A stretch of DNA of 64,000 nucleotides from Oxalobacteraceae bacterium (GTDB taxonomy: Bacteria; Pseudomonadota; Gammaproteobacteria; Burkholderiales; Burkholderiaceae_D), in the NCBI GenBank assembly GCA_947454305.1, contig CANGJE010000002.1:30245-94244 (forward strand). Reading direction: 5' to 3'. Below the pieces are notes generated by a model, which did no database searches, was not told the origin of the DNA, and worked only from the letters and a program-made list of their open reading frames with translations. A program made the position numbers and the translations under genes. Shown here piece after piece: positions 47,901 through 56,167 of the stretch. How positions within the stretch are numbered: position 1 is the first letter of the stretch; each line of letters starts with the position of its first letter.

Positions 47901-48824
47901 CAATAACGAGGGCTCGAGTGATTTCAGGGAATCTGGATTTAGCCCAGCTATTTGGTTAGTTGCAAATTTACTGACCAATAATCGCATCGCCGTCAGCTGA
48001 TCAGATGACAAGGCGCTCACCGCTGCGGGCGTCATGGATGCTAAATCTGCAGCCTCGATCCCCGCTACCTGAGTTGGGGTCATTACTTTGACTTGCGCGG
48101 ATGTCAAACCGCCAATTTGACCAGCCGTCATTTTGGCGATCTGCGTTGGAGTCAGCGCTGCTAGCTGACCACTTACTCCGGTAGTTAATGCCGATATATG
48201 GGCATTGGTCAGACCGACAATCGCCGATGTGGATATAGCGCCGACTTGATCGGGAGTCAGCGCCGATAATTGCTCGGGCTTTAATGCTGCCAGTTGTGTT
48301 GATGTTAATGAAGGGATTTGCGTTGCTGCCGTTAGCTTTGCCAGAGTAGCTGCTTTGAACCCAGGCACTTGATCGGCGGTCAGCTTGGCCAGTTGTGCCG
48401 CGGTTAAGCCGCTTACCTGATCGGAAGTGATGGCAGCGATTTGACTTGAGGATAGACCAACGATATTCGAATCTTTGATGGCACCAAGTTGTGAGGCACT
48501 TAACTTGCTAATCTGGATTGGCTTAAATCCAACGATTTGACTGGAGCTCAGCGCGCTCATTTGCACGGAGCCTAATTTGCTTAATTGACTATCTGTGAGA
48601 GTGGCGAGTTGGACCCCGCTAAGACCGACGATATTTTTTGCTGTTAACAGGCTAGGATCGGCGATTGCTCTAATCTGGGTAGGTGTCAATGCGGATAGTT
48701 GCAATGACGTTAGGCGTGACAAATCCGCGCCCAAAGCGGCGATTTGTGCGGTCGATAGCGCTGCAATTTGAGCCGTGCCAAACGCTGCGACCTGTGCATC
48801 GGTGTAATCCGAAAAAACGCTCAT
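44961..48824 (-). CDS. Giant octapeptide-repeat protein with calcium-loop C-terminus
   Basis: 1287 residues. From about residue 8 to 1091 it is a chain of roughly 130 units of eight residues with consensus [ST]-x-x-Q-[ILV]-x-x-[LIMF], such as STAQIAAL, TPDQLKAI and SPEQIGGI. The last 196 residues form a non-repeat domain with four Asp-rich calcium loops (DLDHDGKF, DINGDGII, DSNRDGVI, DRNSDGHT) and a SSELFGES stretch seen in large secreted proteins. No signal peptide is visible, so type I secretion by a C-terminal signal is likely, yet no transporter lies in the window. RTX nonapeptides are absent. It is likely a surface or secreted structural protein. No named family was recognised for the repeats. 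Confidence 0.9.
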   Translation of the reverse strand: MSVFSDYTDAQVAAFGTAQIAALSTAQIAALGADLSRLTSLQLSALTPTQIRAIADPSLLTAKNIVGLSGVQLATLTDSQLSKLGSVQMSALSSSQIVGFKPIQISKLSASQLGAIKDSNIVGLSSSQIAAITSDQVSGLTAAQLAKLTADQVPGFKAATLAKLTAATQIPSLTSTQLAALKPEQLSALTPDQVGAISTSAIVGLTNAHISALTTGVSGQLAALTPTQIAKMTAGQIGGLTSAQVKVMTPTQVAGIEAADLASMTPAAVSALSSDQLTAMRLLVSKFATNQIAGLNPDSLKSLEPSLLSEFTSGQLAALTPAQLAKLSSTQLAKLSTTAITGLTASQIAQLTTDATGQLPGLTTAQIAKMSSTQIGGLSPTQISKLSSDQIKSVDPAALGKLSDRQIVALTNQQVGALTTAQIAGITSTQIKVLSGDQLRALTPDQLKAIPTVNLAALTNSQIKALSELGAAEIAKLSGDELATYLDSHPINSLDMNTISGLTAEQLQALSVDQIKLLSNTQIAGISPTSLSELSDGKLTSTLSNPQVQALTSEQIAALSQSALQGLGIKINGLSAADFAALSDEQLGQLSDIQVAALSGRQVSSLANNGNLEKIAVDKLGATQIGALNQTQIKNLSDAVLEKISPAAIQGWTADQIKSLQLTQLEKLSPEQIGGIRATSLSGLTTTAIAQLDATQLGGLTTSQIPKLSAAQIQAMSLDAANLSAEQIGAMNQAQISGLTGDQLGSLSAAKIAAIKPAAIAGLSAARIGSLNSEQVSGMTGDQFSKLSKAQMLAMDPVDIASISTNSIRGLGMQQLSNLSVSQIAQLTTDQIQAMIPAQMSSFSGQQLRAMSQNQLSVISDEQLIRITPSAISGLSESQIAKLGSDTFNSMTQPQIQALTAIQLANLPKTYLADMEPNVVSLLTPNQFKALGADQVAVLNAQQLDAIAYARKLGLLSAGQVSAIDPTVISSLDKATIVKLSAAQLSAFTINQITALTSGQVAVIDPSDIRSMSSNQIASLTPDQAAALTTSQIAALGTQLLRALSPDALANMSTTQIARLSASQVAHLKMEQADALTEAQVLALGNKAVSLYVSPLILDLDHDGKFSVSVENGVRFDMKSSGSLLKTAWVNSHDGLLARDINGDGIINNSSELFGESTKLPNGKTAKDGFAALSTLDSNRDGVINVKDANWKDLKIWIDRNSDGHTDAGELVSLDSAGITSLKLGAKSSTATENGNKIGLVSSYTNADGSSGAMADVWFRTKSANAPEVKIIGTPDNSAHHDISSGS
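45552..48803 (-). repeat. Protein-coding octapeptide repeat array, about 130 units
   Basis: The 24-nt units encode [ST]-x-x-Q-[ILV]-x-x-[LIMF]. Nearly all keep exact eight-residue spacing; only a few units have 5-7, 9 or 11 residues, or linkers. Units where Gln is replaced, such as DPAALGKL, SPAAIQGW and TPSAISGL, recur every 5-7 units. Codons vary strongly between units, so the array is old and kept by selection on protein sequence rather than freshly expanded DNA. Confidence 0.92.
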
Positions 48825-48873
48825 TCAATCCACCAGATGGGTTCGGTTATCCGAGAGCTAACTTTTTACTGCT

Positions 48874-48921
48874 GCCAAGCACGTAAATACTTACGTTGGC
48901 AAAGCGGACCCTGGGTCTCGC
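48874..48921 (-). other. Structured leader of the octapeptide-repeat gene
   Basis: Two adjacent hairpins lie 50-97 bp before the start at 48824. One is GCCAA-CGTAA-N4-TTACG-N3-TTGGC (48874-48900, with a 3-nt bulge); the other is GCG-GACC-CTG-GGTC-T-CGC (48904-48921). They would fall in the 5' RNA of the repeat gene. The wider gap 48825-49115 holds no gene I can support. I could not match a known riboswitch. Confidence 0.4.
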
Positions 48922-49115
48922 CATTGCCCCTTGTATTAATCGACCCGGGATCGGCAAGCTTTACCCTGAATATTATTTTTTTTGAAATTATTAGGGTCAT
49001 GAGTTGGGGCGGCGGAGTCGTCGCCCGCGTCAGTTATCTAGAGATAATCCTTATTTTGCAAAGTTATCCCGTCTGTTTACGGCAAAAGTACTATCGACCT
49101 CATGCCTTCTTCTAT

Positions 49116-50282
49116 TTAGTCGCCGCCATATAAATCACGGCTATAAACCTTATCAAGCACATCGGACAGATCGTCAGTTACTCGATTGGCAACAATAACA
49201 TCAGCTTGCCGTTTGAATGCCTCGAGGTCATGGGTAACTTTGGAGCGAAAGAATTCGGGTTCATTAATTGCCGGTTCGTACACGATCACTTCAATACCTT
49301 TGGCCTTGATGCGCTTCATGATGCCTTGAATGCTGGAGGAGCGGAAGTTGTCCGATCCCGCTTTCATCGTCAAACGGTAAATCCCTACCGTTTTTGGGTT
49401 GCGTCGGACGATGCTTTCAGCCACAAAATCTTTGCGAGTACTGTTGGACTCAACAATGGCATGAATCAGGTTTTGTGGCACGTCTTTGTAATTAGCCAGC
49501 ATTTGTTTGGTGTCTTTGGGCAGGCAATAGCCACCGTATCCAAATGAAGGATTGTTGTAATAATTACCGATACGCGGATCAAGACTAACGCCATCAATGA
49601 TGGGTCGAGTATCCAGACCGTGACTCGCTGCATACGTATCGAGCTCATTAAAAAATGCCACCCGCATGGCAAGGAAGGTATTGGCAAAGAGTTTGACGGC
49701 TTCCGCCTCTGTGGGTCCCATGAAGAGTACCGGGACATCTTCTTTGAGCGCAGCTTGCTTTAATAACTGCGCAAAGGTGCGTCCCGCTTCATCCTGCGAG
49801 CCGATAACAATACGGGAGGGATGAAGATTATCGTGCAGCGCCTGACCTTCGCGCAGAAACTCGGGTGAAAAGATAATATTTGGAAACTGGTGTTTCGCTA
49901 TCATGCGCGCCGTAAAGCCCACGGGAATCGTCGATTTGATGACGATATACGCTGCGGGGTTGATGGCTTTAACTTCTTCAATCACCGTCTCTACGGAACT
50001 CGTGTTGAAGTAATTCGTTTGTGGGTCGTAATCGGTGGGCGTGCCGATGATGACAAAATCTGCATTGGCGAACGCATCGTTTTTGTTGGTGGTGGCGTGC
50101 AGCTTGAGTGGTTTTGTTTTGAGATAGTGTTCAATATCAGTATCTTTGATAGGGGATAACTTGCGATTCAGATCGTCTATCTTGCTGGTGCTAATGTCAT
50201 AGGCAACCACTTCGTTATGCTGAGCCAGCAAAACGGCCATCGATAAGCCCACATAACCACACCCGGCGATTGCTATTTTCAA
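49116..50282 (-). CDS. ugd: UDP-glucose 6-dehydrogenase
   Basis: 388 residues. It oxidises UDP-glucose twice to UDP-glucuronate with NAD+. The NAD site is [11 protein letters not shown] at the start, followed by [26 protein letters not shown] and the catalytic Cys in [11 protein letters not shown] near residue 255. The product feeds capsule, exopolysaccharide or lipid A sugars. No glycosyltransferase cluster is nearby except the short sugar transferase at 50520. Confidence 0.94.
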   Translation of the reverse strand: MKIAIAGCGYVGLSMAVLLAQHNEVVAYDISTSKIDDLNRKLSPIKDTDIEHYLKTKPLKLHATTNKNDAFANADFVIIGTPTDYDPQTNYFNTSSVETVIEEVKAINPAAYIVIKSTIPVGFTARMIAKHQFPNIIFSPEFLREGQALHDNLHPSRIVIGSQDEAGRTFAQLLKQAALKEDVPVLFMGPTEAEAVKLFANTFLAMRVAFFNELDTYAASHGLDTRPIIDGVSLDPRIGNYYNNPSFGYGGYCLPKDTKQMLANYKDVPQNLIHAIVESNSTRKDFVAESIVRRNPKTVGIYRLTMKAGSDNFRSSSIQGIMKRIKAKGIEVIVYEPAINEPEFFRSKVTHDLEAFKRQADVIVANRVTDDLSDVLDKVYSRDLYGGD

Positions 50283-50519
50283 AATTTTCTCCAGAATAAA
50301 TCAGGATATATCTACGCTAAACAGCGAACAGATACGACTACCCGGCCTCTATTTTAACGTCTTGCGTCAAGCCTCAGGTCGAGTGGTTTCCGGAGTTATG
50401 AGCGTACGACATTCTCAGTGCTTGATCGCTTATGTATTTCCGTTGGGGCGAATAATGCTAAGGTGATGACAATTGTTGTGTGAATGCTGTTTTACAGACT
50501 TCTTATAAACTGAAAAATA

Positions 50520-51131
50520 ATGAAACGATTTCTTGATGTGGTTCTTAGTTTGTTGGCGCTGGTTTTGATCGCGCCATTCTGTGTTCTGATAATTCTAATA
50601 CTGAGAATCGAATCCGCAGCACCCGTGCTCACGCGTTCGCATCGAGTTGGTAAACATGGGCGTATGGTGAAAGTTTGGGAGTTCAGAACGGCCTTGGCCG
50701 AACCGGATGCGATGGAAACTGTCGGCGGATGTCATGGAGAAGAAGTGACTCGAGTGGGTGCTATTTTGCGGCGATCGGGTATTTCACGTTGGCCATTGCT
50801 GTTGAATGTGATTCGAGGTGATTTTTCTTTGGTAGGACCGCGGGTAGAATTACCGCGTTATGTGGGTTGTTATCCGACCGAGATCCGTAAAATCGTCCTA
50901 TCTATTAGGCCGGGTTTATTTGATTTGTCTTCAGTGAGTTTTCGTCAGGAGGCTCAGTTATTGGCGAATTTAACTGGCGACGAGTTAGAAGAAGCCTACG
51001 TCGAGAAAATTTTACCCGTACGTCTGGAATATGCTCAAAGTTATGTGAATCAGCAGGGGATTTGGCTAGATTTACGCATACTCGCGCTTTCTTTGTTGCG
51101 AGCTTTTTCAGCTTCATCGGATCATAAATAA
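50520..51131 (+). CDS. Bacterial sugar transferase-like protein with degenerate active site
   Basis: 203 residues resembling phosphoglycosyl transferases (PF02397) that start polysaccharide repeat units on undecaprenyl phosphate. The N-terminal membrane helix begins KRFLDVVLSLLALVLIAPF; RVGKHG, EFRTA and GDFSLVGPRVELP follow. In active members the helix reads SLDELPQL with a catalytic Asp-Glu pair; here it is SGISRWPLL, so both acids are absent. The usual KFRTM is EFRTA. It may be inactive, regulatory or changed in chemistry. No clear ribosome-binding site. A terminator follows. Confidence 0.75.
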   Translation: MKRFLDVVLSLLALVLIAPFCVLIILILRIESAAPVLTRSHRVGKHGRMVKVWEFRTALAEPDAMETVGGCHGEEVTRVGAILRRSGISRWPLLLNVIRGDFSLVGPRVELPRYVGCYPTEIRKIVLSIRPGLFDLSSVSFRQEAQLLANLTGDELEEAYVEKILPVRLEYAQSYVNQQGIWLDLRILALSLLRAFSASSDHK

Positions 51132-51167
51132 GCAAATCAGAATAAATTCACCAGAATAAATACATAA

Positions 51168-51199
51168 AAAAACGCCATCTCGATGAGATGGCGTTTTAA
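51168..51199 (+). terminator. Bidirectional rho-independent terminator
   Basis: A 13-bp stem AAAACGCCATCTC/GAGATGGCGTTTT with a GAT loop and an upstream A-run, between the sugar transferase gene and the converging H-NS gene. Confidence 0.9.
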
Positions 51200-51264
51200 T
51201 TTGCATGGTGCTGGAGATTAAGGTTTTGGGTCGTTTGGCTTAAGGCCGAGGCAGAAAAACTAGT

Positions 51265-51561
51265 TCAGGCCTGAATGCGAAATTGCGCTTTGTCTCGACC
51301 GGCCATCCATTTAGGAGGTTTGCCGCGACCGCTCCAGGTTTCGCCTGTGTCGTTATTTCTGTATTTCGGAGCTACCGGTTTACGCAAGGATTTCATGGTG
51401 CGTTTGCGCATGCCGAGTCCGAGGTCTTCGGCTGAGATACTAAACTCCCGCATTTTTGACTGGATATCCGCTATCGCATTAGATAGCTCGTTTTTGCGAG
51501 CTAGTTCGGCTTCTTTTTGAAGTTTTTCAATCTGGCCTTGAAGTTCCTTATAAGTGCTCAT
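51265..51561 (-). CDS. H-NS family nucleoid protein
   Basis: 98 residues: an N-terminal coiled coil (LQGQIEKLQKEAELARK) and the H-NS C-terminal domain with TGETWSGRGKPPKWM, which holds the RGK-type minor-groove AT hook. It binds AT-rich DNA and silences genes. The start is the ATG at 51561; four codons further upstream are open but less likely. The 427-bp upstream region is AT-rich, so self-binding is possible. Its location at the edge of the block 44961-51561 fits silencing of acquired genes. Confidence 0.92.
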   Translation of the reverse strand: MSTYKELQGQIEKLQKEAELARKNELSNAIADIQSKMREFSISAEDLGLGMRKRTMKSLRKPVAPKYRNNDTGETWSGRGKPPKWMAGRDKAQFRIQA

Positions 51562-51988
51562 GATTTTCTCCATCGAATAATTTCCTTGTTTAAGTACTCG
51601 GGGCAGATGCGCCTTTGCCTCGCTGGGGAGTATAAAACAAAGATTATCAAATTAGAATTAATAATTACTTATTTTTTAACTTTTTAAAAGGAGCGGCTTT
51701 GCCCTTGGTTTTTTTTAGTCGCGAGATTGAAATATTTTTCTGAGGGAAATACTGCGTTCGCATTTCGAACAATTTATCGATTATTGATGCCGCGGGTTTT
51801 TAAGAGGGGGATGGATTAACTAGCGGGCGCATTATGCGAGCAGTGCGAGGCCGGGTCATGTAAATCAATGGGCTAGTTTGAATCATTTACTAGCGAAATG
51901 TTTCGCTTTCATCCATTGGGTGTTTCCTAGCAGATTCGCTACTCAGTTAATGGGCAATGGACTCTTGCCGCTTAGGCGCAGAAAGAGT
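51562..51988. other. AT-rich intergenic region upstream of H-NS gene
   Basis: 427 bp with no ORF I can support on either strand. A strongly AT-rich stretch (about 51645-51690) lies upstream of the H-NS gene and is a likely place for its promoter and for H-NS binding. The half next to pth shows no terminator or repeat that I can recognise. Confidence 0.6.
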
Positions 51989-52585
51989 TTATTTTGTGGC
52001 TGGTCCTGGATTAGCCTCAGTGTGTAATTCCAGCATGGCTTGTTCAAATCGGCCATCACATAGCAGGGGAATTATGGCCAGACTTTTTTCCAAGGCGACG
52101 TCGATTAAGCGCTGCTCATCAGTACGAGGGCGATGCAAAACAAAATCGACCACGGGTTGTTGCAGTCCTAAAGTTCTGGGATGACCTATACCCAGTCGAA
52201 GTCTCCAATAGTCGCGTGTACCCAATGACCTATCAATATCTTTTAATCCATTGTGCCCGCCCGAAGATCCGCCTTTTTTCAGCTTTGCGGTGCCGAGATT
52301 GAGATCGAGTTCATCATGAACCACCAAAATCGATTCGGGGGTGATTTTGTAGAAGTTAGCTAACGCAGCGACGGATTGTCCCGAGCGATTCATAAACGTT
52401 TGAGGCTGGAGCAACCACACATCTTGATTTGAAATTGAGGTTTTGCAGGCAAAGGCCGCAAAGCGCGTTTCGCGACGTAACTGGCCACGAGCGAGCTGGT
52501 CGACTAACCAGAAGCCCGCGTTATGCCGCGTCTGCGCGTATTCATTACCAGGATTACCCAAGCCGACAATAAGACGTATAGACAT
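51989..52585 (-). CDS. pth: Peptidyl-tRNA hydrolase
   Basis: 198 residues. It recycles peptidyl-tRNAs released from stalled ribosomes. Landmarks are [17 protein letters not shown] with the catalytic His, [17 protein letters not shown] with the Asp, and [15 protein letters not shown] (read in parts), and RLRLGIGHP. rplY lies 130 bp upstream with a terminator between. Confidence 0.95.
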   Translation of the reverse strand: MSIRLIVGLGNPGNEYAQTRHNAGFWLVDQLARGQLRRETRFAAFACKTSISNQDVWLLQPQTFMNRSGQSVAALANFYKITPESILVVHDELDLNLGTAKLKKGGSSGGHNGLKDIDRSLGTRDYWRLRLGIGHPRTLGLQQPVVDFVLHRPRTDEQRLIDVALEKSLAIIPLLCDGRFEQAMLELHTEANPGPATK

Positions 52586-52667
52586 CGAGTGATTCGCGTA
52601 GCAGTTTGAGAAAGGAGGGTGTAATTATTACCTAAGCGCGGATGATGCAGCGAAATAAGCCGTAATC

Positions 52668-52697
52668 GAAAAAAAAGCCCGTCGCAAGGACGGGCTT
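52668..52697 (-). terminator. Rho-independent terminator after rplY
   Basis: On the minus strand AAGCCCGTC-CTTGC-GACGGGCTT followed by a T-run. It separates rplY from pth. Confidence 0.9.
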
Positions 52698-52715
52698 GGT
52701 AAAACTAGTGAGGCA

Positions 52716-53327
52716 TTATTTCTTGGCTTCGTCCGCTGGTGTTGCAGCAGCAGCGTCGTCACCTTTAGCTCCGCGAGGAATAGCTGCCGTTGCGATCGTT
52801 GGTTTTTCTTTAGCGTGAGTAGCAACCACACCAGGAGGCAATTTAAGATCGGATACGTGCAATGAACCACCCGCTTGCATGGTAGACAGATCGACTTCGA
52901 TAAACTCGGGCAGATCTTTTGGCAGGCAGCTGATATCGAGTTCGTTCAGCACGTGGCTGATAACGCCACCCGACAATTTCACAACCGGTGCAATCTCAGC
53001 GTTAGTGAAGTGCAGTGGCACTTTCATGTGAATCTTTTGATTTGCATCGACGCGCTGAAAATCGATATGTAAAACCAGTGGCTTATAAGCATGCATCTGG
53101 AAATCACGTAACAACACTTTTTCTGCTTTGCCTTCAATTTCCATGTCGAGAATGGATGAGTGAAACGCCTCTTTTTTGAGTGCGTGAAATAAGGCATTGT
53201 GATCAAGCGCGATATTCAACGGCGCAGCTGTGCCGCCGTAAACGATACCAGGTGTTTGACCAGCAGTGCGCAGGCGGCGGCTCGCTCCGGACCCCTGCTC
53301 TTTGCGTGGGAATGCAACAACTTTCAT
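52716..53327 (-). CDS. rplY: 50S ribosomal protein L25 (Ctc type)
   Basis: 203 residues: an N-terminal 5S-rRNA-binding L25 domain ([25 protein letters not shown]) and a C-terminal TL5-type beta domain ([17 protein letters not shown]). An Ala-rich tail ends [11 protein letters not shown]. It is the long general-stress form, as usual in Betaproteobacteria. A hairpin (ATCCCC/GGGGAT, 53364-53383) lies in its leader. Confidence 0.94.
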   Translation of the reverse strand: MKVVAFPRKEQGSGASRRLRTAGQTPGIVYGGTAAPLNIALDHNALFHALKKEAFHSSILDMEIEGKAEKVLLRDFQMHAYKPLVLHIDFQRVDANQKIHMKVPLHFTNAEIAPVVKLSGGVISHVLNELDISCLPKDLPEFIEVDLSTMQAGGSLHVSDLKLPPGVVATHAKEKPTIATAAIPRGAKGDDAAAATPADEAKK

Positions 53328-53384
53328 GAGAACTCCTAAATCGGGCTATTACCCTTCGTTGAAATCCCCCGCGACCAGGGGATC

Positions 53385-53414
53385 TAAAAAGAGGTCCTGC
53401 AAATGCAGGGCCTC
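53385..53414 (-). terminator. Terminator between prs and rplY
   Basis: On the minus strand GAGGCCCTGCA-TT-TGCAGGACCTC with one mismatch, followed by TTTTTA. It ends or attenuates the prs transcript before rplY. Confidence 0.8.
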
Positions 53415-53424
53415 GAATACTTTT

Positions 53425-54396
53425 TCAATCTTGACTGCTTGCTTCGTCTTCGGCGAATAGGGACATAACTGAATCGCCTTTACTGATTCGACGTATGGTT
53501 TCGGCTAACAAAGAAGCACACGACAGTTGCCGTATCTTCGACAGCGCTTTGGCTTCTTTGCTGAGCGGAATGGTGTCAGTGACGACGAGCTCATCTAAAG
53601 GCGATTTAGCAATTCGTTCAATAGCCGAGCCAGATAAAACCGGATGAGTACAGTAGGCGATTACTTTTTTTGCGCCGCGCGACTTAAGTACTTCAGCGGC
53701 TTTAGTCAACGTGCCTGCGGTATCAACCATGTCATCCATGATCACGCAGTTGCGTCCGTCGACTTCGCCAATCACATTCATCACTTCCGATACATTCGCT
53801 TTAGGCCGACGTTTATCGATAATTGCGAGATCGCAATTCAAACGTTTTGCCAAAGCCCTGGCGCGTACTACACCACCTACATCGGGTGACACCACCAGCA
53901 AATCTTCGTAATGCTTATTCACCAAATCTGTTAACAATATCGGTGAGGCATAGATATTATCGACAGGAATATCAAAGAAGCCTTGAATTTGATCCGCATG
54001 GAGATCCATGATCAGCACACGTTCAACGCCAGCTTCTTGCAACATGTTGGCGACTACTTTTGCTGAAATCGCAACGCGCGCTGAGCGCGGACGTCGGTCT
54101 TGTCGCGAATAACCAAAGTAGGGCAACACAGCAGTGATACGTCCGGCAGAAGCGCGCTTAAGCGCATCAACCATCAACATCACTTCCATCAAGTGATCGT
54201 TGGTGGGTGCAGATGTTGACTGCAAAACAAAAACATCCTTACCACGGACGTTTTCATTTACCTCCACCATGATTTCACCGTCCGAGAAGCTCGATACAAC
54301 AGCTTTCCCTAAGGGGATGCCAAGCTGTGCAGCAACACCTTCAGCGAGTGCCGGATTAGCGTTCCCGGTAAAAACCATCAGGTTCTCGTGAACCAT
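53425..54396 (-). CDS. prs: Ribose-phosphate pyrophosphokinase
   Basis: 323 residues. It makes PRPP from ribose 5-phosphate and ATP. Landmarks are [38 protein letters not shown] and the PRPP loop [13 protein letters not shown]. The C-terminal tail ([10 protein letters not shown]) is slightly longer than usual. A tRNA-Gln gene lies upstream on the same strand, a conserved order in Burkholderiales. Confidence 0.96.
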   Translation of the reverse strand: MVHENLMVFTGNANPALAEGVAAQLGIPLGKAVVSSFSDGEIMVEVNENVRGKDVFVLQSTSAPTNDHLMEVMLMVDALKRASAGRITAVLPYFGYSRQDRRPRSARVAISAKVVANMLQEAGVERVLIMDLHADQIQGFFDIPVDNIYASPILLTDLVNKHYEDLLVVSPDVGGVVRARALAKRLNCDLAIIDKRRPKANVSEVMNVIGEVDGRNCVIMDDMVDTAGTLTKAAEVLKSRGAKKVIAYCTHPVLSGSAIERIAKSPLDELVVTDTIPLSKEAKALSKIRQLSCASLLAETIRRISKGDSVMSLFAEDEASSQD

Positions 54397-54428
54397 GGAT
54401 TTCCTGACAACAGAGTGTTAAAAGTTTG

Positions 54429-54470
54429 AAAAGCCGCCAGGTCGGGCTATATACCCACAATGGCGGCTTC
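54429..54470 (-). terminator. Possible terminator between tRNA-Gln and prs
   Basis: On the minus strand GAAGCCGCCA and TGGCGGCTTTTC form a 10-bp stem that closes a 21-nt loop with an inner GGG/CCC pairing. Only four T follow at once, so it may be a processing structure rather than a strong terminator. Confidence 0.5.
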
Positions 54471-54533
54471 ATCAGTGAAGTTACATTTTTTTTATCGTCA
54501 CATTCCAGAAGTCCTGGAACGCACACAATCAAA

Positions 54534-54610
54534 TGGCAGGGGAACAAGGATTCGAACCTTGGAATGCTGGAATCAAAATCCAGTGCCTTAACCAGCTTGG
54601 CGATTCCCCT
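54534..54610 (-). tRNA. tRNA-Gln (anticodon TTG)
   Basis: 77 nt with an encoded CCA end. The 7-bp acceptor stem AGGGGAA/TTCCCCT is perfect, the anticodon stem CTGGA/TCCAG holds the loop TTTTGAT, and the T-arm has GGTTCGAATCC. It lies between ispE and prs on the same strand and is probably co-transcribed with them. Confidence 0.97.
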
Positions 54611-54656
54611 ACACAACCGCTTGTCCGGCGGCGTACCGCTCAGACGAATTCGATGC

Positions 54657-55535
54657 TTACGACTGCAGTTTCAGCGGATGGTCAGTTAGCGATCTGACCT
54701 TCCATCCACGCCACTGGGCGGGCAGCTGTTGTAGCGTGGCCTCTGCGTTAGACTCAGATTCGAAGCGCGCGAATACGCAGGCGCCCGAGCCGGTCATACG
54801 TGCTTCACCATGGTGCGCCAGCCAATTAAGGGCATCTGCGACGGCTGGGAAAGCGTTAACCACCACAGCTTGCAAGTCGTTTTTCCCGAAGCCCAAGGGG
54901 CTCGCAGAAAAGTCCGCCATTTTGACGACTTTGGTGTTCCGTGTCAATTCTGCAGCCCCGAACACGCGAGGGGTTGGCACTGCGACGCCAGGGTGAATTA
55001 CCACATACCAGGCCGAGGGAAGCGTCATCGCTACCAGCTGTTCCCCGATGCCTTCAGCGAAGGCATTTTGACCCAGAAGGAAGAACGGCACATCGGCGCC
55101 CAGCTGTACTCCCAAATCCATCAACTCGGCGCGAGACATGCCAAGTTGCCAAAGATGATTCAAAGCGAGCAAGACGGTTGCCGCATCCGATGAGCCGCCA
55201 CCCAGCCCGCCGCCCATAGGTATGCGCTTTTCCACTCCAATGTCGACGCCGCAGACAGACTGTCCGCGAGAATTAGCAGCCGCTTTGAGCAGCTTGGCGG
55301 CTCTTATCACCAGATCATCCGCTTCAGGCACATCCACAAGATCGGTAACGCGAACAATGCGTTCGTCATTGCGCAGATCAAAATGTAGTGTGTCCTGCAA
55401 ATCAATTAACTGAAAAACGGATTGCAGTAAGTGATATCCATCCTCGCGACGACCAACTACATGAAGAAAAAGATTCAGCTTGGCTGGCGCCGGGCAATCA
55501 TGCAAATAACGCGCAGGAATTGCGGTGGTTAGCAT
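54657..55535 (-). CDS. ispE: 4-diphosphocytidyl-2-C-methyl-D-erythritol kinase
   Basis: 292-residue GHMP kinase of the MEP isoprenoid pathway. Landmarks are CPAPAKLNLFLHV, GREDGYHLL, the ATP loop PMGGGLGGGSSDAA and the C-terminal MTGSGACVF. The ATG at 55535 overlaps the lolB stop by one base (TGATG); five more upstream codons are not needed. Confidence 0.95.
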   Translation of the reverse strand: MLTTAIPARYLHDCPAPAKLNLFLHVVGRREDGYHLLQSVFQLIDLQDTLHFDLRNDERIVRVTDLVDVPEADDLVIRAAKLLKAAANSRGQSVCGVDIGVEKRIPMGGGLGGGSSDAATVLLALNHLWQLGMSRAELMDLGVQLGADVPFFLLGQNAFAEGIGEQLVAMTLPSAWYVVIHPGVAVPTPRVFGAAELTRNTKVVKMADFSASPLGFGKNDLQAVVVNAFPAVADALNWLAHHGEARMTGSGACVFARFESESNAEATLQQLPAQWRGWKVRSLTDHPLKLQS

Positions 55536-56146
55536 CACTTCGGCTCCCACTGATCGATGATGATGCGCAAACTTAACTGATGCAGTTGCGGCGAGGTGCG
55601 AGTCAGGTCTATACGTTTAGGAAAAACAGACACGGAATTTTTCTGCCAGCTGACATAGTTTATGTGCCAACCCTCGGTATCGAACTGATCGTTTTCATTC
55701 GGTCTAGCTATTTGTCGTTGATTGGCCGTGCCGCGCTTAAATCCTTGCAACCAATCGCGCATTCCCGCAACCGGTAATGACCAACCCAACGTTTGTTCAG
55801 AGAGTTCTGCTACGTTTTCAGCGACTTTGATTTCTTTGCCAGTTTGTTGAATAGTGGCAGAGTTAGGAGTGATAGCTAGCTTGGCCATCGTTTGTCCTAA
55901 TGGCGACATCAGATCGATATCGATACGCTGACCTTGTTGCTGCCATTGAAAGCGACCCTGCACCGATTGTGGTCGGTTACTTTGCTCATAAGCGACTGAA
56001 AAACGTCCCTGAATCAGAATGTTGTCGTGGAAGCTGCGCTCAGTTTGCGGTAATGATGGCAACGATGGCAAGGTTTGCAGACTGCTGCATCCGACCATCG
56101 CAGTAATCGTCAATAGTGCAAATAGCCAAGTGGGCAGTCGAGTCAT
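55535..56146 (-). CDS. lolB: Outer-membrane lipoprotein receptor LolB
   Basis: 203 residues with a lipoprotein signal (AMVGC lipobox, Cys at about 20). The mature part is an open beta-barrel with RFSVAYEQSNRPQSVQGRFQWQQ (read in parts), IDIDLMSPLGQTMAKL and LGWSLPVAGMRDWLQG, matching LolB. It takes lipoproteins from LolA and inserts them in the outer membrane. Co-translated with ispE. Confidence 0.93.
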   Translation of the reverse strand: MTRLPTWLFALLTITAMVGCSSLQTLPSLPSLPQTERSFHDNILIQGRFSVAYEQSNRPQSVQGRFQWQQQGQRIDIDLMSPLGQTMAKLAITPNSATIQQTGKEIKVAENVAELSEQTLGWSLPVAGMRDWLQGFKRGTANQRQIARPNENDQFDTEGWHINYVSWQKNSVSVFPKRIDLTRTSPQLHQLSLRIIIDQWEPK

Positions 56147-56167
56147 CCAGCGTGTGCGTGCAAGTGT

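Noticed and set aside
45552..48803. CRISPR array or DNA satellite
   Set aside because: The repetition is at protein level in an open frame. The 24-nt units differ strongly in DNA and there are no spacers.
48874..48985. c-di-GMP (GEMM) riboswitch
   Set aside because: Some GCAAAGC-like bases occur on the plus strand, but the orientation and core motif do not fit; kept only as an unassigned structured leader.
50283..50519. Gene or regulatory RNA between ugd and the sugar transferase
   Set aside because: No open frame with a ribosome-binding site and no stable hairpin found by eye.
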